The notes under the pieces are model-generated. The model was not told the DNA's origin. It saw only the letters and a program-made list of their open reading frames with translations, and did no database searches. A stretch of DNA of 64,000 nucleotides, taken from Rhodospirillales bacterium (GTDB lineage: Bacteria > Pseudomonadota > Alphaproteobacteria > Rhodospirillales > Defluviicoccaceae). Location of the stretch: NCBI GenBank assembly GCA_016712375.1, contig JADJRE010000008.1, positions 62,001 through 126,000 of the forward strand, in the 5' to 3' direction. The position numbers and the translations under genes are program-made. This document shows, in pieces, positions 8,383-18,018 of the stretch (within the stretch, counting starts at the first letter, position 1; each line of letters begins with the position of its first letter).

Positions 8383-9258
8383 TTAAGGCCGCTGCACGTC
8401 GTGCTCCCGGACCAATGCCGCGAGGTAGGCAAGGCCGGCGACGGCACGGCTGCCGTACCACGACACCATCTCGCCGTCGATCGCCAGCGCCTTGGCCGCG
8501 TGGCCGGGGTGGGTGGCGCGAAACGCCTTGATGTGCCGCGGCTGGAAGGGAAACGGCTCGCTCGCGAACAGCACGAGATCCACGTCGGTTAGCAGCGGCT
8601 CGTCCAGCGTGATCGCGGGATAGCGTCTGTCCGCCGTGGCCGGAACGGTGTGCCAGCCTGCCAGCGCCAGCATCCGCGACACGTAGGTCTCGCGCGTTAC
8701 CGTCATCCACGGATCCTTCCAGATCAGATATAGCACCCGACGGGACGGTCTTCCCCGCGCCGCGTCGATGGTCGTGGAATATGCCTGGCGGAAACGTTCC
8801 GACAGCGCCTCGGCCGCGGCTTCGGCGCCGAAGACCGAACCGATCAGCCGATAAAGCGTGAGGTTGTCCGCCACCTCGACGGGATGAGTAACGACCACCT
8901 CAATGCCCTCGGCGGTGAGTTGTTCGGCCAGCAAGCGCGGCGTTTCGTCGATGTTGACGATGGCGTGGGTCGGCGCCAGCCGGCGCAGCTTGCGCATGTT
9001 GATCGTCTTCGTGCCGCCAACGCTGCTCACCGTCTTGACGCGGTCCTTCGGGTGCACGCAGAAAGCCGTCCGCCCGACAAGCCGAGCGCCGAGGCCGAGA
9101 TCGAACAAAAGTTCAGTCAGGCTCGGCACCAGCGAGACGATCCGGGCACCGGCTCCGACGGGCCGATGCAGGACGCCGGCTGCATCGATCAGCAACGGCT
9201 CGGGCGACAGCGATGACGGCGTCGTGGTTGCGGGCGGGATGCTCTGGAGGTCCGACAT
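8383..9258 (-). CDS. Cobalamin/iron-siderophore-binding-like protein (BtuF/FecB fold)
   Basis: Periplasmic-binding-protein fold with RIVSLVPSLTELLFDLGLG and later IVNIDETPRLLAEQL, the helical-backbone metal-receptor pattern of BtuF-type cobalamin-binding proteins. 291 aa from ATG 9258; a TTG at 9318 overlapping the nth stop is the alternative start. No signal peptide is visible from either start and no permease or ATPase gene is adjacent, so a cytoplasmic or moonlighting role is possible. Conserved aromatic patches such as LIWKDPWMTV and MVSWYGSRAV are present. Co-directional with nth directly upstream, so probably expressed with it. Confidence 0.8.
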   Translation of the reverse strand: MSDLQSIPPATTTPSSLSPEPLLIDAAGVLHRPVGAGARIVSLVPSLTELLFDLGLGARLVGRTAFCVHPKDRVKTVSSVGGTKTINMRKLRRLAPTHAIVNIDETPRLLAEQLTAEGIEVVVTHPVEVADNLTLYRLIGSVFGAEAAAEALSERFRQAYSTTIDAARGRPSRRVLYLIWKDPWMTVTRETYVSRMLALAGWHTVPATADRRYPAITLDEPLLTDVDLVLFASEPFPFQPRHIKAFRATHPGHAAKALAIDGEMVSWYGSRAVAGLAYLAALVREHDVQRP

Positions 9259-9314
9259 CTTCAGGTTGCAGAAAAATGGAAAAACGGTTTGCAGTCCGGC
9301 CTGCAACGCGCGGA

Positions 9315-10097
9315 TCAATCAGCAGGGCTGGGGGTCAACGGGTCAATGCCGGCTGCGGTGAGGTCGACACCGTCAGTCTTCGCCGGATAGCGGCAGACGT
9401 CGCGTATGGGACACGCAAAACAACGCGGCTTGCGTGCCTGGCAAATGTAGCGGCCGTGCAGGATCAACCAATGGTGAGCGCGGCGGAGCCAGCGCTGCGG
9501 CGTGCGCGCCAGCAAACCCTGCTCCACCGCCTCTGGTGTCATTCCGGTGGCGAGGCCGGTGCGGTTGGCGACGCGGAAGACGTGCGTATCGACGGCGATC
9601 GTCGGCTCGCCAAAGGCCACATTGAGGACGACGTTGGCGCTCTTGCGGCCGACGCCAGGCAGCGATTGCAACGCCTCCCTGTCGGCCGGCACCACGCCGC
9701 CCCAGCGCTCGATCAGTTGCCTGCTCAGCGCGATGACGTTTTTCGCTTTCGTATTGAACAGCCCGATCGTTTTTATCCGCTCCCGCAAACCCTCCTCACC
9801 CAGCGCCAACATCGCTGCTGGATCAGGCGCGACAGCGAACAACGGCGCGCAGGCGCGATTGACCGAAGCGTCCGTTGCCTGTGCCGATAGCACGACCGCG
9901 ACCAGCAGTGTGAAGGGATCGGTGAAGGCGAGTTCGCCGCGAGGCTCCGGATTGGCGGCGGCAAGCCGGCGATAGACCTCGTTCACCTCGTCGGAGTTCA
10001 GCAGCGGGATCGCGCAGCTGCTCGTCGCTGCCGCTCCCGGTCGTCTGGAAGGCCGCCGCGTCGTCATCCGCCCGTTTTTCTCCTCGCCCTCAAGCAT
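9315..10097 (-). CDS. nth: Endonuclease III
   Basis: DNA glycosylase/AP lyase for oxidised pyrimidines. HhH motif LPGVGRKSANVV with catalytic Lys152, catalytic Asp170 in VDTHVFRV, and 4Fe-4S ligands Cys219, 226, 229 and 235 (C-X6-C-X2-C-X5-C). 260 aa with a basic, low-complexity N-terminus; ATG at 10067 (MTTRRPSR) is another possible start. Followed within a few bases by the BtuF-like gene. Confidence 0.95.
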   Translation of the reverse strand: MLEGEEKNGRMTTRRPSRRPGAAATSSCAIPLLNSDEVNEVYRRLAAANPEPRGELAFTDPFTLLVAVVLSAQATDASVNRACAPLFAVAPDPAAMLALGEEGLRERIKTIGLFNTKAKNVIALSRQLIERWGGVVPADREALQSLPGVGRKSANVVLNVAFGEPTIAVDTHVFRVANRTGLATGMTPEAVEQGLLARTPQRWLRRAHHWLILHGRYICQARKPRCFACPIRDVCRYPAKTDGVDLTAAGIDPLTPSPAD

Positions 10098-10140
10098 TAA
10101 GATTTGATAATGATTGTCTGTTTCGTTCGTGGGACGCCTG

Positions 10141-10653
10141 ATGAACGAGAGAGTCGATACAACCGTCCTTTACAGCGCCGTCCTTCGTCCGCATCGCAGC
10201 GCTGGAATTCGCGGCGCGCGGATGGTAACCGGCATCCTTACCGTGGTTGTTGCCGCCAGCGGTACCGGTTTCGCGCTGGCAGGCGCGTGGCCGATCCTGC
10301 CGTTCTTCGGCGCGGAACTGTTGCTGCTGTACGGGGCCCTGCGGCTCAACCAGCGAGCCGGCAACGCGGAGGAGGCAATCAACCTCACGCGGCGTGCCCT
10401 CACCGTGCGCCGCACCGATCATTGGGGCAAACAGTCCTGCGTCTCGTTCCCACCGCACTGGTTGCAGGTCAACCTGCTGCCGCTGCCGGGCGATGATAAT
10501 CGGCTGGAGCTTCGCTCGCACGGCCATTCGCTTGCCATTGCCAGCTTCCTGACGCCGGATGAGCGCGAGGCGCTGGCATTGACGCTGCGCCGGGCCCTCG
10601 GGCGCCTGGTGCCACCGCCGGCTGAAGTCGCCTCGTCGGCTACCTCTGCTTGA
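10141..10653 (+). CDS. DUF2244 integral membrane protein
   Basis: 170 aa from ATG 10141 (a TTG at 10114 is in frame). N-terminal VLRPHRS, then two transmembrane helices (MVTGILTVVVAASGTGFALA and WPILPFFGAELLLLYGALRL), then a soluble domain with the DUF2244 pattern WGKQSCVSFPPHWLQVNL and LRSHGHSLAIASFLTPDER. In alphaproteobacteria this family is commonly found beside nth, as here (divergent). Function unknown. Confidence 0.88.
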   Translation: MNERVDTTVLYSAVLRPHRSAGIRGARMVTGILTVVVAASGTGFALAGAWPILPFFGAELLLLYGALRLNQRAGNAEEAINLTRRALTVRRTDHWGKQSCVSFPPHWLQVNLLPLPGDDNRLELRSHGHSLAIASFLTPDEREALALTLRRALGRLVPPPAEVASSATSA

Positions 10654-10668
10654 ACCAGGCACTGCCGT

Positions 10669-11406
10669 TCAGGTCTTCCGATCCACCTGAGCTCCCTGAT
10701 CGGTATCGCTTTCACTCCGCTTCCGGTAAGCCTCACCGGCGTTGCGCTGCGGGAAATCCACAACCGCGCCGTCTTCCGCTGAAGCCGCCGCCGTCTTTGG
10801 CCCCCCCTTGGCGATTCCGACGCGAGCTGGCCGCAACGTACGGTCGTGCAGCATGTAACCGGTCTGAGCCACCTGCAGGACAGTACCGTGCGGTACCTCT
10901 GGGTTGGGCACTTCGTAAAGCGCCTCGTGGACGTGAGGATCGAACGGCTGGCCGTCGGCAGCGATCGGCTTCACGCCGTACCGCTCGAATACCGTAAGCA
11001 GTTCCTTTTCGGTCATCGCCACGCCATCGGTCAGCGCCGCCAGCGCCGGATCGGCCGCCCGCGCCGCGGCGTCAACGCTCGCGAGCGCCCGCTGCAGGTT
11101 GTCAGCAACCGACAGCAGGTCGCGGGCGAAGGCGGTGATGGCATACTGTCCCGCTTCCTGGCGGTCGCGTGCTGCCCGTCTGCGTACGTTCTCGGTTTCC
11201 GCCAGGGCGCGCAGATATTCGTCCTTCAGCCGCGCCGCTTCGGCCTCGGCGGCCGCCAGCCGCTCCGCCATTGCCGCGGCCTCGACCAGCGCCTCCGCGT
11301 CGATCGCGGCCGCAGCCGCAGCCACCGCTTCGGCATCGGGGCCAGGGCGCGCTGACGCCGTTTCGTCGCCGCCGTTCCGATCCGACTTCTGATCTGTTCC
11401 CGTCAT
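10669..11406 (-). CDS. grpE: Nucleotide exchange factor GrpE
   Basis: Co-chaperone that releases ADP from DnaK. 245 aa. An Ala/Glu-rich N-terminal coiled coil (about 25-85, LKDEYLRALAETENVRRRA) leads to the four-helix/beta-wing head with VHEALYEVPNPEVPHGTV and TGYMLHDRTLRPARVGIAKG, the GrpE signature. Low-complexity C-terminal tail of about 45 residues. Lies 25 nt after hrcA and is presumably co-transcribed with it; dnaK does not follow in this window. Confidence 0.95.
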   Translation of the reverse strand: MTGTDQKSDRNGGDETASARPGPDAEAVAAAAAAIDAEALVEAAAMAERLAAAEAEAARLKDEYLRALAETENVRRRAARDRQEAGQYAITAFARDLLSVADNLQRALASVDAAARAADPALAALTDGVAMTEKELLTVFERYGVKPIAADGQPFDPHVHEALYEVPNPEVPHGTVLQVAQTGYMLHDRTLRPARVGIAKGGPKTAAASAEDGAVVDFPQRNAGEAYRKRSESDTDQGAQVDRKT

Positions 11407-11431
11407 GAGCCGTTCCCGTCGTCTGGAGACG

Positions 11432-12466
11432 TCAGCCGATCAGCCGGCCGACGAGTTTCGCCGTGTAGTCCACCATCGGAATAATCCGCGCGTAATTTAT
11501 TCGCGTCGGACCGATCACCCCGATCGCACCAATGATCCGTTCCCGGCCATCGCGATAAGGGCTGACGATCATCGAGCAGCCGGCAACATTGAACAGCGCG
11601 TTGCCCGAGCCGATGAAAATCTGCACGCCATCCGCCTTGTCGACCATCGACAGCAGCTTGACCAGCGTCTCCTTGGTTTCCAGGGCGTTGAACAGCGATC
11701 GAATATGCTCCAACTCGCCGATTGCCTGCACGTCGTCCAGCATATGCGCCTGACCGCGGACGATCAGCGAGCCGCCGGGTTCGCCGCCCGCCCAGATGGC
11801 GAGGCCCGATTCCACCAGCTTACTGGTCAGCAGGCCGAGTTCTGTCCGGTGGGCCTCCAGCTCCGACAGGATTTCAGCGCGCGCCTCGACCAGTGTTCGA
11901 CCGACCAGCCGTGCCGACAGAAAATTAGAAGCCTCGACGAGTGCCGAGGGCGGCAAGCCGGCTGGCGTCTCGATGATCCGGTTCTCGACGGCGCCGGTCT
12001 CCGTAACCAGCACCACCAACGCCCGGCCAGGGCTGAGACTGACCAGTTCGATGTGCTTCAGCGGATGCTCGGTCTTCGGCGCCATCACCAGGCCGGTGCA
12101 GCGGGTCAGGCCGGAAAGCGTTTCGGTCACCCGCTCCAGCAGCCCTTCGATGCTATTGCCGCTTCCGGCGCAGCGCTCGGCGATGCTGCGGCGCTCGTCG
12201 TCGCCAAGGTTACCGATACCGAGGAGGCCGTCGACGAATAGCCGTAGTCCTGCTTCCGTCAGGATCCGCCCGGCCGAGGTATGCGGTGAGAACAGCAGCC
12301 CGGCATCCTCCAGGTCGGCCATGACGTTGCGAATGGTGGCCGGTGACAGCGAGATCGCTAGTCGCTTCGAGATCGTGCGCGAGCCAATCGGCTCGCCCGT
12401 CTCCAGGTAGACGTCGACAATCTGTCGAAAGATCTCGCGCGAGCGCTCGTTCAGTTCCTGGATCAT
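11432..12466 (-). CDS. hrcA: Heat-inducible transcription repressor HrcA
   Basis: Repressor of class I heat-shock genes that binds CIRCE operators. 344 aa. N-terminal winged helix (about 1-75: FRQIVDVYLETGEPIGSRTI, SLSPATIRNVMADLEDAG, SPHTSAGRILTEAGLRLFVD) and C-terminal GAF-like dimerisation domain ending in GVIGPTRINYARIIPMVDYTA. Heads the hrcA-grpE operon. I looked for a CIRCE inverted repeat (TTAGCACTC-N9-GAGTGCTAA) upstream and did not find one, so autoregulation through CIRCE is not supported by this sequence. Confidence 0.95.
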   Translation of the reverse strand: MIQELNERSREIFRQIVDVYLETGEPIGSRTISKRLAISLSPATIRNVMADLEDAGLLFSPHTSAGRILTEAGLRLFVDGLLGIGNLGDDERRSIAERCAGSGNSIEGLLERVTETLSGLTRCTGLVMAPKTEHPLKHIELVSLSPGRALVVLVTETGAVENRIIETPAGLPPSALVEASNFLSARLVGRTLVEARAEILSELEAHRTELGLLTSKLVESGLAIWAGGEPGGSLIVRGQAHMLDDVQAIGELEHIRSLFNALETKETLVKLLSMVDKADGVQIFIGSGNALFNVAGCSMIVSPYRDGRERIIGAIGVIGPTRINYARIIPMVDYTAKLVGRLIG

Positions 12467-12891
12467 TCATTTCCCGCCCGGCGGCACGTCGCTCGACGGT
12501 CGGCGACGCAGCGGTGATTTAGTCGCAGGCAACGACAGCGTCAACGAAGCCTCAGCCGGAGAATCCGCGGCGCGATCCGTACGAGCAGTCAAACGATCAC
12601 ATCGAGCACCGACCAAGACTTGCAGATCGACCAAGCTTTCGTGCTCGATCTGGCGCAGGCCAACTTCAGCCAGTACCCATAGATTTCAATAAGTTGCCAC
12701 CACATCAGAAGGGGCAGGTGTCTCGCCTGTCGCGGTGATGAGGAAGAGAGGTCGCTTGACGCGGATTAAGGCGATAGGCTCCAGGCCGGTCAGCCGCCGA
12801 CCGGCCCCGTCACGGCGTTTGTAGTGGGCCGGTCTTCGTGCCAGGGGAGCGACGCAGCATCGTCGTTCGGACGCCAAAAGGGAGGAACGGT
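12467..12891. other. 425-nt divergent intergenic region (hrcA / lipoprotein)
   Basis: Promoter region for hrcA (left) and the lipoprotein gene (right). Visible structure: a perfect 8-bp inverted repeat GGCCGGTC / GACCGGCC at 12784-12791 and 12799-12806, with a third copy of GGCCGGTC near 12826-12833. A TTGACG at 12756-12761 could be a -35 box but no good -10 follows at the right spacing. The ribosome-binding site GGGAGG lies just before 12892. No CIRCE element or gene seen. Confidence 0.45.
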
Positions 12892-13506
12892 ATGAAACTA
12901 GCAGCCTTACAGCGTGTCGGTCTCGCTATCGCCAGCGTTCTACTGTTGGCGCTGTCGGCGTGTTCCGGCAACAGCCGCACTGAAACGGCCGCGCCGCCGG
13001 CGCGAACCACGGCAACGGAGCCCCGGCTGCTTGCCGAAGAGTACGTCGAGGGCGAGGCGGTGGTGCAGGCAGTCAACCCGGTCGATCGCCTGCTGACACT
13101 GCGCAACGAACGCGACCAGTCGAATACCATCAAGGTACCGGCGGATGTCGACCTGAACCGGCTGAAGAAGGGCGACACGGTGCTGTTTGGTATTTACCAG
13201 TCGCTGTCGATCCGGGTTCTTCCGCCAGGCTCGGCTGCTCTAGGCGCCTCCGCCGCCGTCGGCAGCACAGCGCCTGGGCAACCGGAAGGCCGCGCCTGGG
13301 GTCAGCAACTGGTTGTCGTGAACGAAATCACCGCCCTCGACCTCGCCGCCCACACCGTCACCCTGCGCGGTGCCGACGGGCAACTGCGGATGATTACGGT
13401 GAAGGATCCAGAGATGCAGGAGCGGATGCGCAACCTGCAGGTGGGCGATCTGGTGGAACTGACTTATTCCGAGTCGGTCGCGGCGAAGGTGTTGCCGAAG
13501 AGCTGA
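12892..13506 (+). CDS. Putative lipoprotein of unknown function
   Basis: 204 aa. Lipoprotein signal peptide MKLAALQRVG...LLLALSAC with lipidated Cys24 in the lipobox LSAC. The Ala/Pro-rich linker (25-50) is followed by two similar beta-rich segments, VEGEAVVQAVNPVDRLLTLR (about 48-100) and NEITALDLAAHTVTLRGADG (about 140-195). Each ends with VPADVDLNRLKKGDTVLF or MQERMRNLQVGDLVELTYSE, which looks like an internal duplication of a small barrel domain. Predicted outer-membrane or periplasmic. Strong RBS (GGGAGG). Sits between hrcA and rph, which are usually adjacent and divergent. Confidence 0.75.
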   Translation: MKLAALQRVGLAIASVLLLALSACSGNSRTETAAPPARTTATEPRLLAEEYVEGEAVVQAVNPVDRLLTLRNERDQSNTIKVPADVDLNRLKKGDTVLFGIYQSLSIRVLPPGSAALGASAAVGSTAPGQPEGRAWGQQLVVVNEITALDLAAHTVTLRGADGQLRMITVKDPEMQERMRNLQVGDLVELTYSESVAAKVLPKS

Positions 13507-13619
13507 TTCTTGTAGGCGCAAAGCGGCGAAGCTGCGGTTTGCGGCGCGCATGCCGCTTGCCGGAGCGGCGGGCGGGGGGCTAGCTTGTCGGCCCTTCGTC
13601 CCTGACCGGTCAGACATCG

Positions 13620-14339
13620 ATGCGCCCTTCTGGTAGAGCCCCCGACCATCTTCGCGCCGTCTCGCTGGAGACGGGCGTCAACAAGTACGCCGAAGGCTCG
13701 TGCCTCGCGCGGTTCGGCGACACCCACGTGCTGTGCGCCGCCTCGGTAGAACAGCGCGTTCCGTCGTGGCTGCGCGACAGTGGCCGCGGCTGGGTCACGG
13801 CCGAATACGGCATGCTGCCGCGGGCCACCACCGAACGCACCGACCGCGAGGCCGCGCGCGGCCGTCAGACAGGTCGGACGCAGGAAATTCAGCGGCTGAT
13901 TGGACGCTCGCTGCGCGCCGTCACCGACCTGCCGGCACTGGCGCAGATGCAGATCCGGGTCGACTGCGACGTGCTGCAAGCCGATGGAGGTACGCGGACC
14001 GCCGCGATCACCGGGGCATTCGTCGCGCTGCATCTGGCTTGCCGCCGGCTGGTCGATCTCGGCCTGCTGAAGGCGGTACCGCTCACCGATCAGGTTGCCG
14101 CTGTTTCCTGCGGCATCTGCGACGGGGTCAGCGTCCTCGATCTTGACTACCAGGAAGACTCGGCGGCCGATGCCGACGCCAATTTTGTTTTTACCGGCTC
14201 CGGCGCCATCGTCGAGGTGCAGGGTACGGCGGAACAGAAGCCGTTTAGCGAGGCGCAATTGATGGAGCTGGTGTCGCTCGCCCGTGGCGGCATTGGCGAG
14301 CTGGTCGCCCTGCAGCGCCACGCCCTCGGGCTCAGCTGA
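13620..14339 (+). CDS. rph: Ribonuclease PH
   Basis: Phosphorolytic 3'-5' exoribonuclease that trims tRNA 3' ends. 239 aa. Typical opening MRPSGRAPDHLR, then KYAEGSCLARFGDTHVLCAA, GWVTAEYGMLPRATTERTDREA, QEIQRLIGRSLRAV, and IRVDCDVLQADGGTRTAAITGA, all hallmarks of RNase PH. Followed 13 nt later by rdgB on the same strand. Confidence 0.96.
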   Translation: MRPSGRAPDHLRAVSLETGVNKYAEGSCLARFGDTHVLCAASVEQRVPSWLRDSGRGWVTAEYGMLPRATTERTDREAARGRQTGRTQEIQRLIGRSLRAVTDLPALAQMQIRVDCDVLQADGGTRTAAITGAFVALHLACRRLVDLGLLKAVPLTDQVAAVSCGICDGVSVLDLDYQEDSAADADANFVFTGSGAIVEVQGTAEQKPFSEAQLMELVSLARGGIGELVALQRHALGLS

Positions 14340-14352
14340 CGGCGCGCAGAGG

Positions 14353-14955
14353 ATGCCGCGACGATTCACGGGCGACCGGCTGGTACTGGCCAGCCACAAC
14401 CCCGGCAAGGTGCGCGAAATCGACGAGCTGCTGCGGCCGTTCGCGGTGGCCGTCGCTTCAGTGGGCGAACTGGGCCTGCCGGAACCTGATGAGACCGGCG
14501 CAACGTTCGTCGCCAACGCGGAGCTGAAGGCGCTGGCGGCGGCGCAGGGCGCTCGTCTGCCGGCACTCGCGGACGATTCCGGGCTGGTGGTACCCGCGCT
14601 TGGCGGTGCACCAGGTGTTGTTTCCGCTCGCTGGGCGGGTCCAAACAAGGATTTCCTTGTCGCGATGCGGCGGGTGGAGGCTGAGCTCGCGGCTGTCGAA
14701 GGCGCCGATCGGAGCGCGCACTTCGTCTGCGCAATGTCGCTTGCATGGCCGGACGGCCACGTCGAGACGTTCGAGGGGTTTGTCTACGGCCGACTGGTCT
14801 TTCCGCCGCGCGGCGAGCGCGGCTTCGGCTATGATCCGATCTTCCTCGCCGATGGCCGCGATATCACATTCGGCGAGATGGACCCGGCCGAGAAGCACAG
14901 GATCAGCCACCGTGCCGACGCTTTCCGCCAGCTCGTCGCCGCTTGCTTCGGCTGA
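14353..14955 (+). CDS. rdgB: XTP/dITP diphosphatase (RdgB/HAM1)
   Basis: Hydrolyses non-canonical purine triphosphates (XTP, dITP). 200 aa from ATG 14353. Substrate loop LASHNPGKVREI near the N-terminus, FVANAELKA, LADDSGLVVPALGGAPGVVSARWAG split by the catalytic Asp pair, and C-terminal GFGYDPIFL with TFGEMDPAEKHRISHRADA. Part of rph-rdgB-hemW; its 3' end overlaps hemW by 44 nt. Confidence 0.95.
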   Translation: MPRRFTGDRLVLASHNPGKVREIDELLRPFAVAVASVGELGLPEPDETGATFVANAELKALAAAQGARLPALADDSGLVVPALGGAPGVVSARWAGPNKDFLVAMRRVEAELAAVEGADRSAHFVCAMSLAWPDGHVETFEGFVYGRLVFPPRGERGFGYDPIFLADGRDITFGEMDPAEKHRISHRADAFRQLVAACFG

Positions 14956-16108
14956 GGCTTCGGCCGCGCCGAAGCTCGATCTCGCGGTCTATGTCCACTG
15001 GCCCTTCTGCCGCTCGAAGTGCCCGTACTGCGATTTCAACAGCCACGTCCGCGAACACATCGACGAGCATCGCTGGCGCGCAGCCTATGTGGCGCAGCTG
15101 CGCCGCCTTGCCGCCGACACCCCGGGCCGCACTGTCGGCAGCGTGTTTTTCGGCGGCGGCACGCCGTCGCTGATGCTGCCGTCAACGGCTTCGGCGATCC
15201 TGGAGACGATCGGAGACCTGTGGCCGCTTGCTCAGAATGTCGAGGTAACGCTGGAGGCCAATCCGTCTACCGCCGAAGCAGCGCGGTTTCGCAGCTTCCG
15301 CGACGAAGGCGTCGGCCGGCTGTCAATTGGCGTTCAGGCGCTCGACAACGATGCACTGCGTCTCCTCGGGCGCGGCCACTCAGCGGCGGAAGCGGTGGCG
15401 GCGGTCGATCTCGCAGCTCGGATCTTTCCGCGTTTCTCGTTCGATCTGATCTGGGGTCTTCCGGGGCAGCGGCCGGCGGCGTGGGAGGCGGAATTGCGGC
15501 GCGCGATCGGAATGGCCGACGATCATCTCTCGGTATACCAGCTGACCATCGAGCCTGGCACCGCCTTCCGCCAAGATGGCGTCGCCGCCGCCGATGAGGA
15601 CGCGGCTTTCGAAATGCACCTGCTGACCCAGGAGGTGTTGCTGGCCGCGGGGCTGCCGGCCTACGAGATTTCCAACCACGCCCGGCCGGGCGGCGAATGC
15701 CGCCACAACGTCTCCATCTGGCAGGGATGCGCGTACCTCGGCATTGGTCCAGGCGCGCATGGGCGGATCGGACCCGCTGGCAACAGCATCGCCACGCGGG
15801 CGGCACGATCGCCGGAGAAGTGGCTGGCCGCCGTCGAGGCCGGTGGCGACGGGCTGGTCGAGCGGCAGCCGCTCGATGCACGGGAACGGCGGGAAGAGCT
15901 GCTGTTGACGGGGCTACGGCTCACGCGCGGCGTCGATCGCGCCCGCTTTCGAGCGCTTACCGGACTTGAGCCGGAAGACGCGGTCGATCGGCGGGCGCTC
16001 GACTTCCTGGTCGAAAGCGGCTTCATGGAAGCCGATGCGGCGGGTCTGCGAGCCTCCGCAGAAGGGCTGTTAAGGCTGAACACTGTGCTCGCCGAGCTGA
16101 TTGCGTAA
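14912..16108 (+). CDS. hemW: Radical SAM heme chaperone HemW
   Basis: 398 aa. The start is taken as GTG 14912, which gives the normal length and overlaps the end of rdgB. Radical SAM cluster C-X3-C-X2-C (Cys33, 37, 40 in FCRSKCPYCDFNSH), SVFFGGGTPSLM for SAM binding, RLSIGVQALDNDALRLLGR, and FDLIWGLPGQ. The C-terminal HemW domain contains YEISNHARPGGECRHN. Only three cluster cysteines in C-X3-C-X2-C and no adjacent fourth, as in HemW rather than genuine HemN. Formerly annotated as an oxygen-independent coproporphyrinogen oxidase-like protein. Confidence 0.92.
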   Translation: MPTLSASSSPLASAEASAAPKLDLAVYVHWPFCRSKCPYCDFNSHVREHIDEHRWRAAYVAQLRRLAADTPGRTVGSVFFGGGTPSLMLPSTASAILETIGDLWPLAQNVEVTLEANPSTAEAARFRSFRDEGVGRLSIGVQALDNDALRLLGRGHSAAEAVAAVDLAARIFPRFSFDLIWGLPGQRPAAWEAELRRAIGMADDHLSVYQLTIEPGTAFRQDGVAAADEDAAFEMHLLTQEVLLAAGLPAYEISNHARPGGECRHNVSIWQGCAYLGIGPGAHGRIGPAGNSIATRAARSPEKWLAAVEAGGDGLVERQPLDARERREELLLTGLRLTRGVDRARFRALTGLEPEDAVDRRALDFLVESGFMEADAAGLRASAEGLLRLNTVLAELIA

Positions 16109-16173
16109 GCGCGGTCAATGACGGCACCGCCTTAGTTGGTGGCGGACGGCAGCAAGCCCGCCGCCCGCGTGAA

Positions 16174-17997
<1,824 letters not shown>

Positions 17998-18018
17998 GTT
18001 CTCGCGCTCGCTTCCAGT

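Noticed and set aside
13464..14648. Minus-strand 394-codon frame opposite rph and rdgB
   Set aside because: Both plus-strand genes are well conserved; the antisense frame has no recognisable motif.
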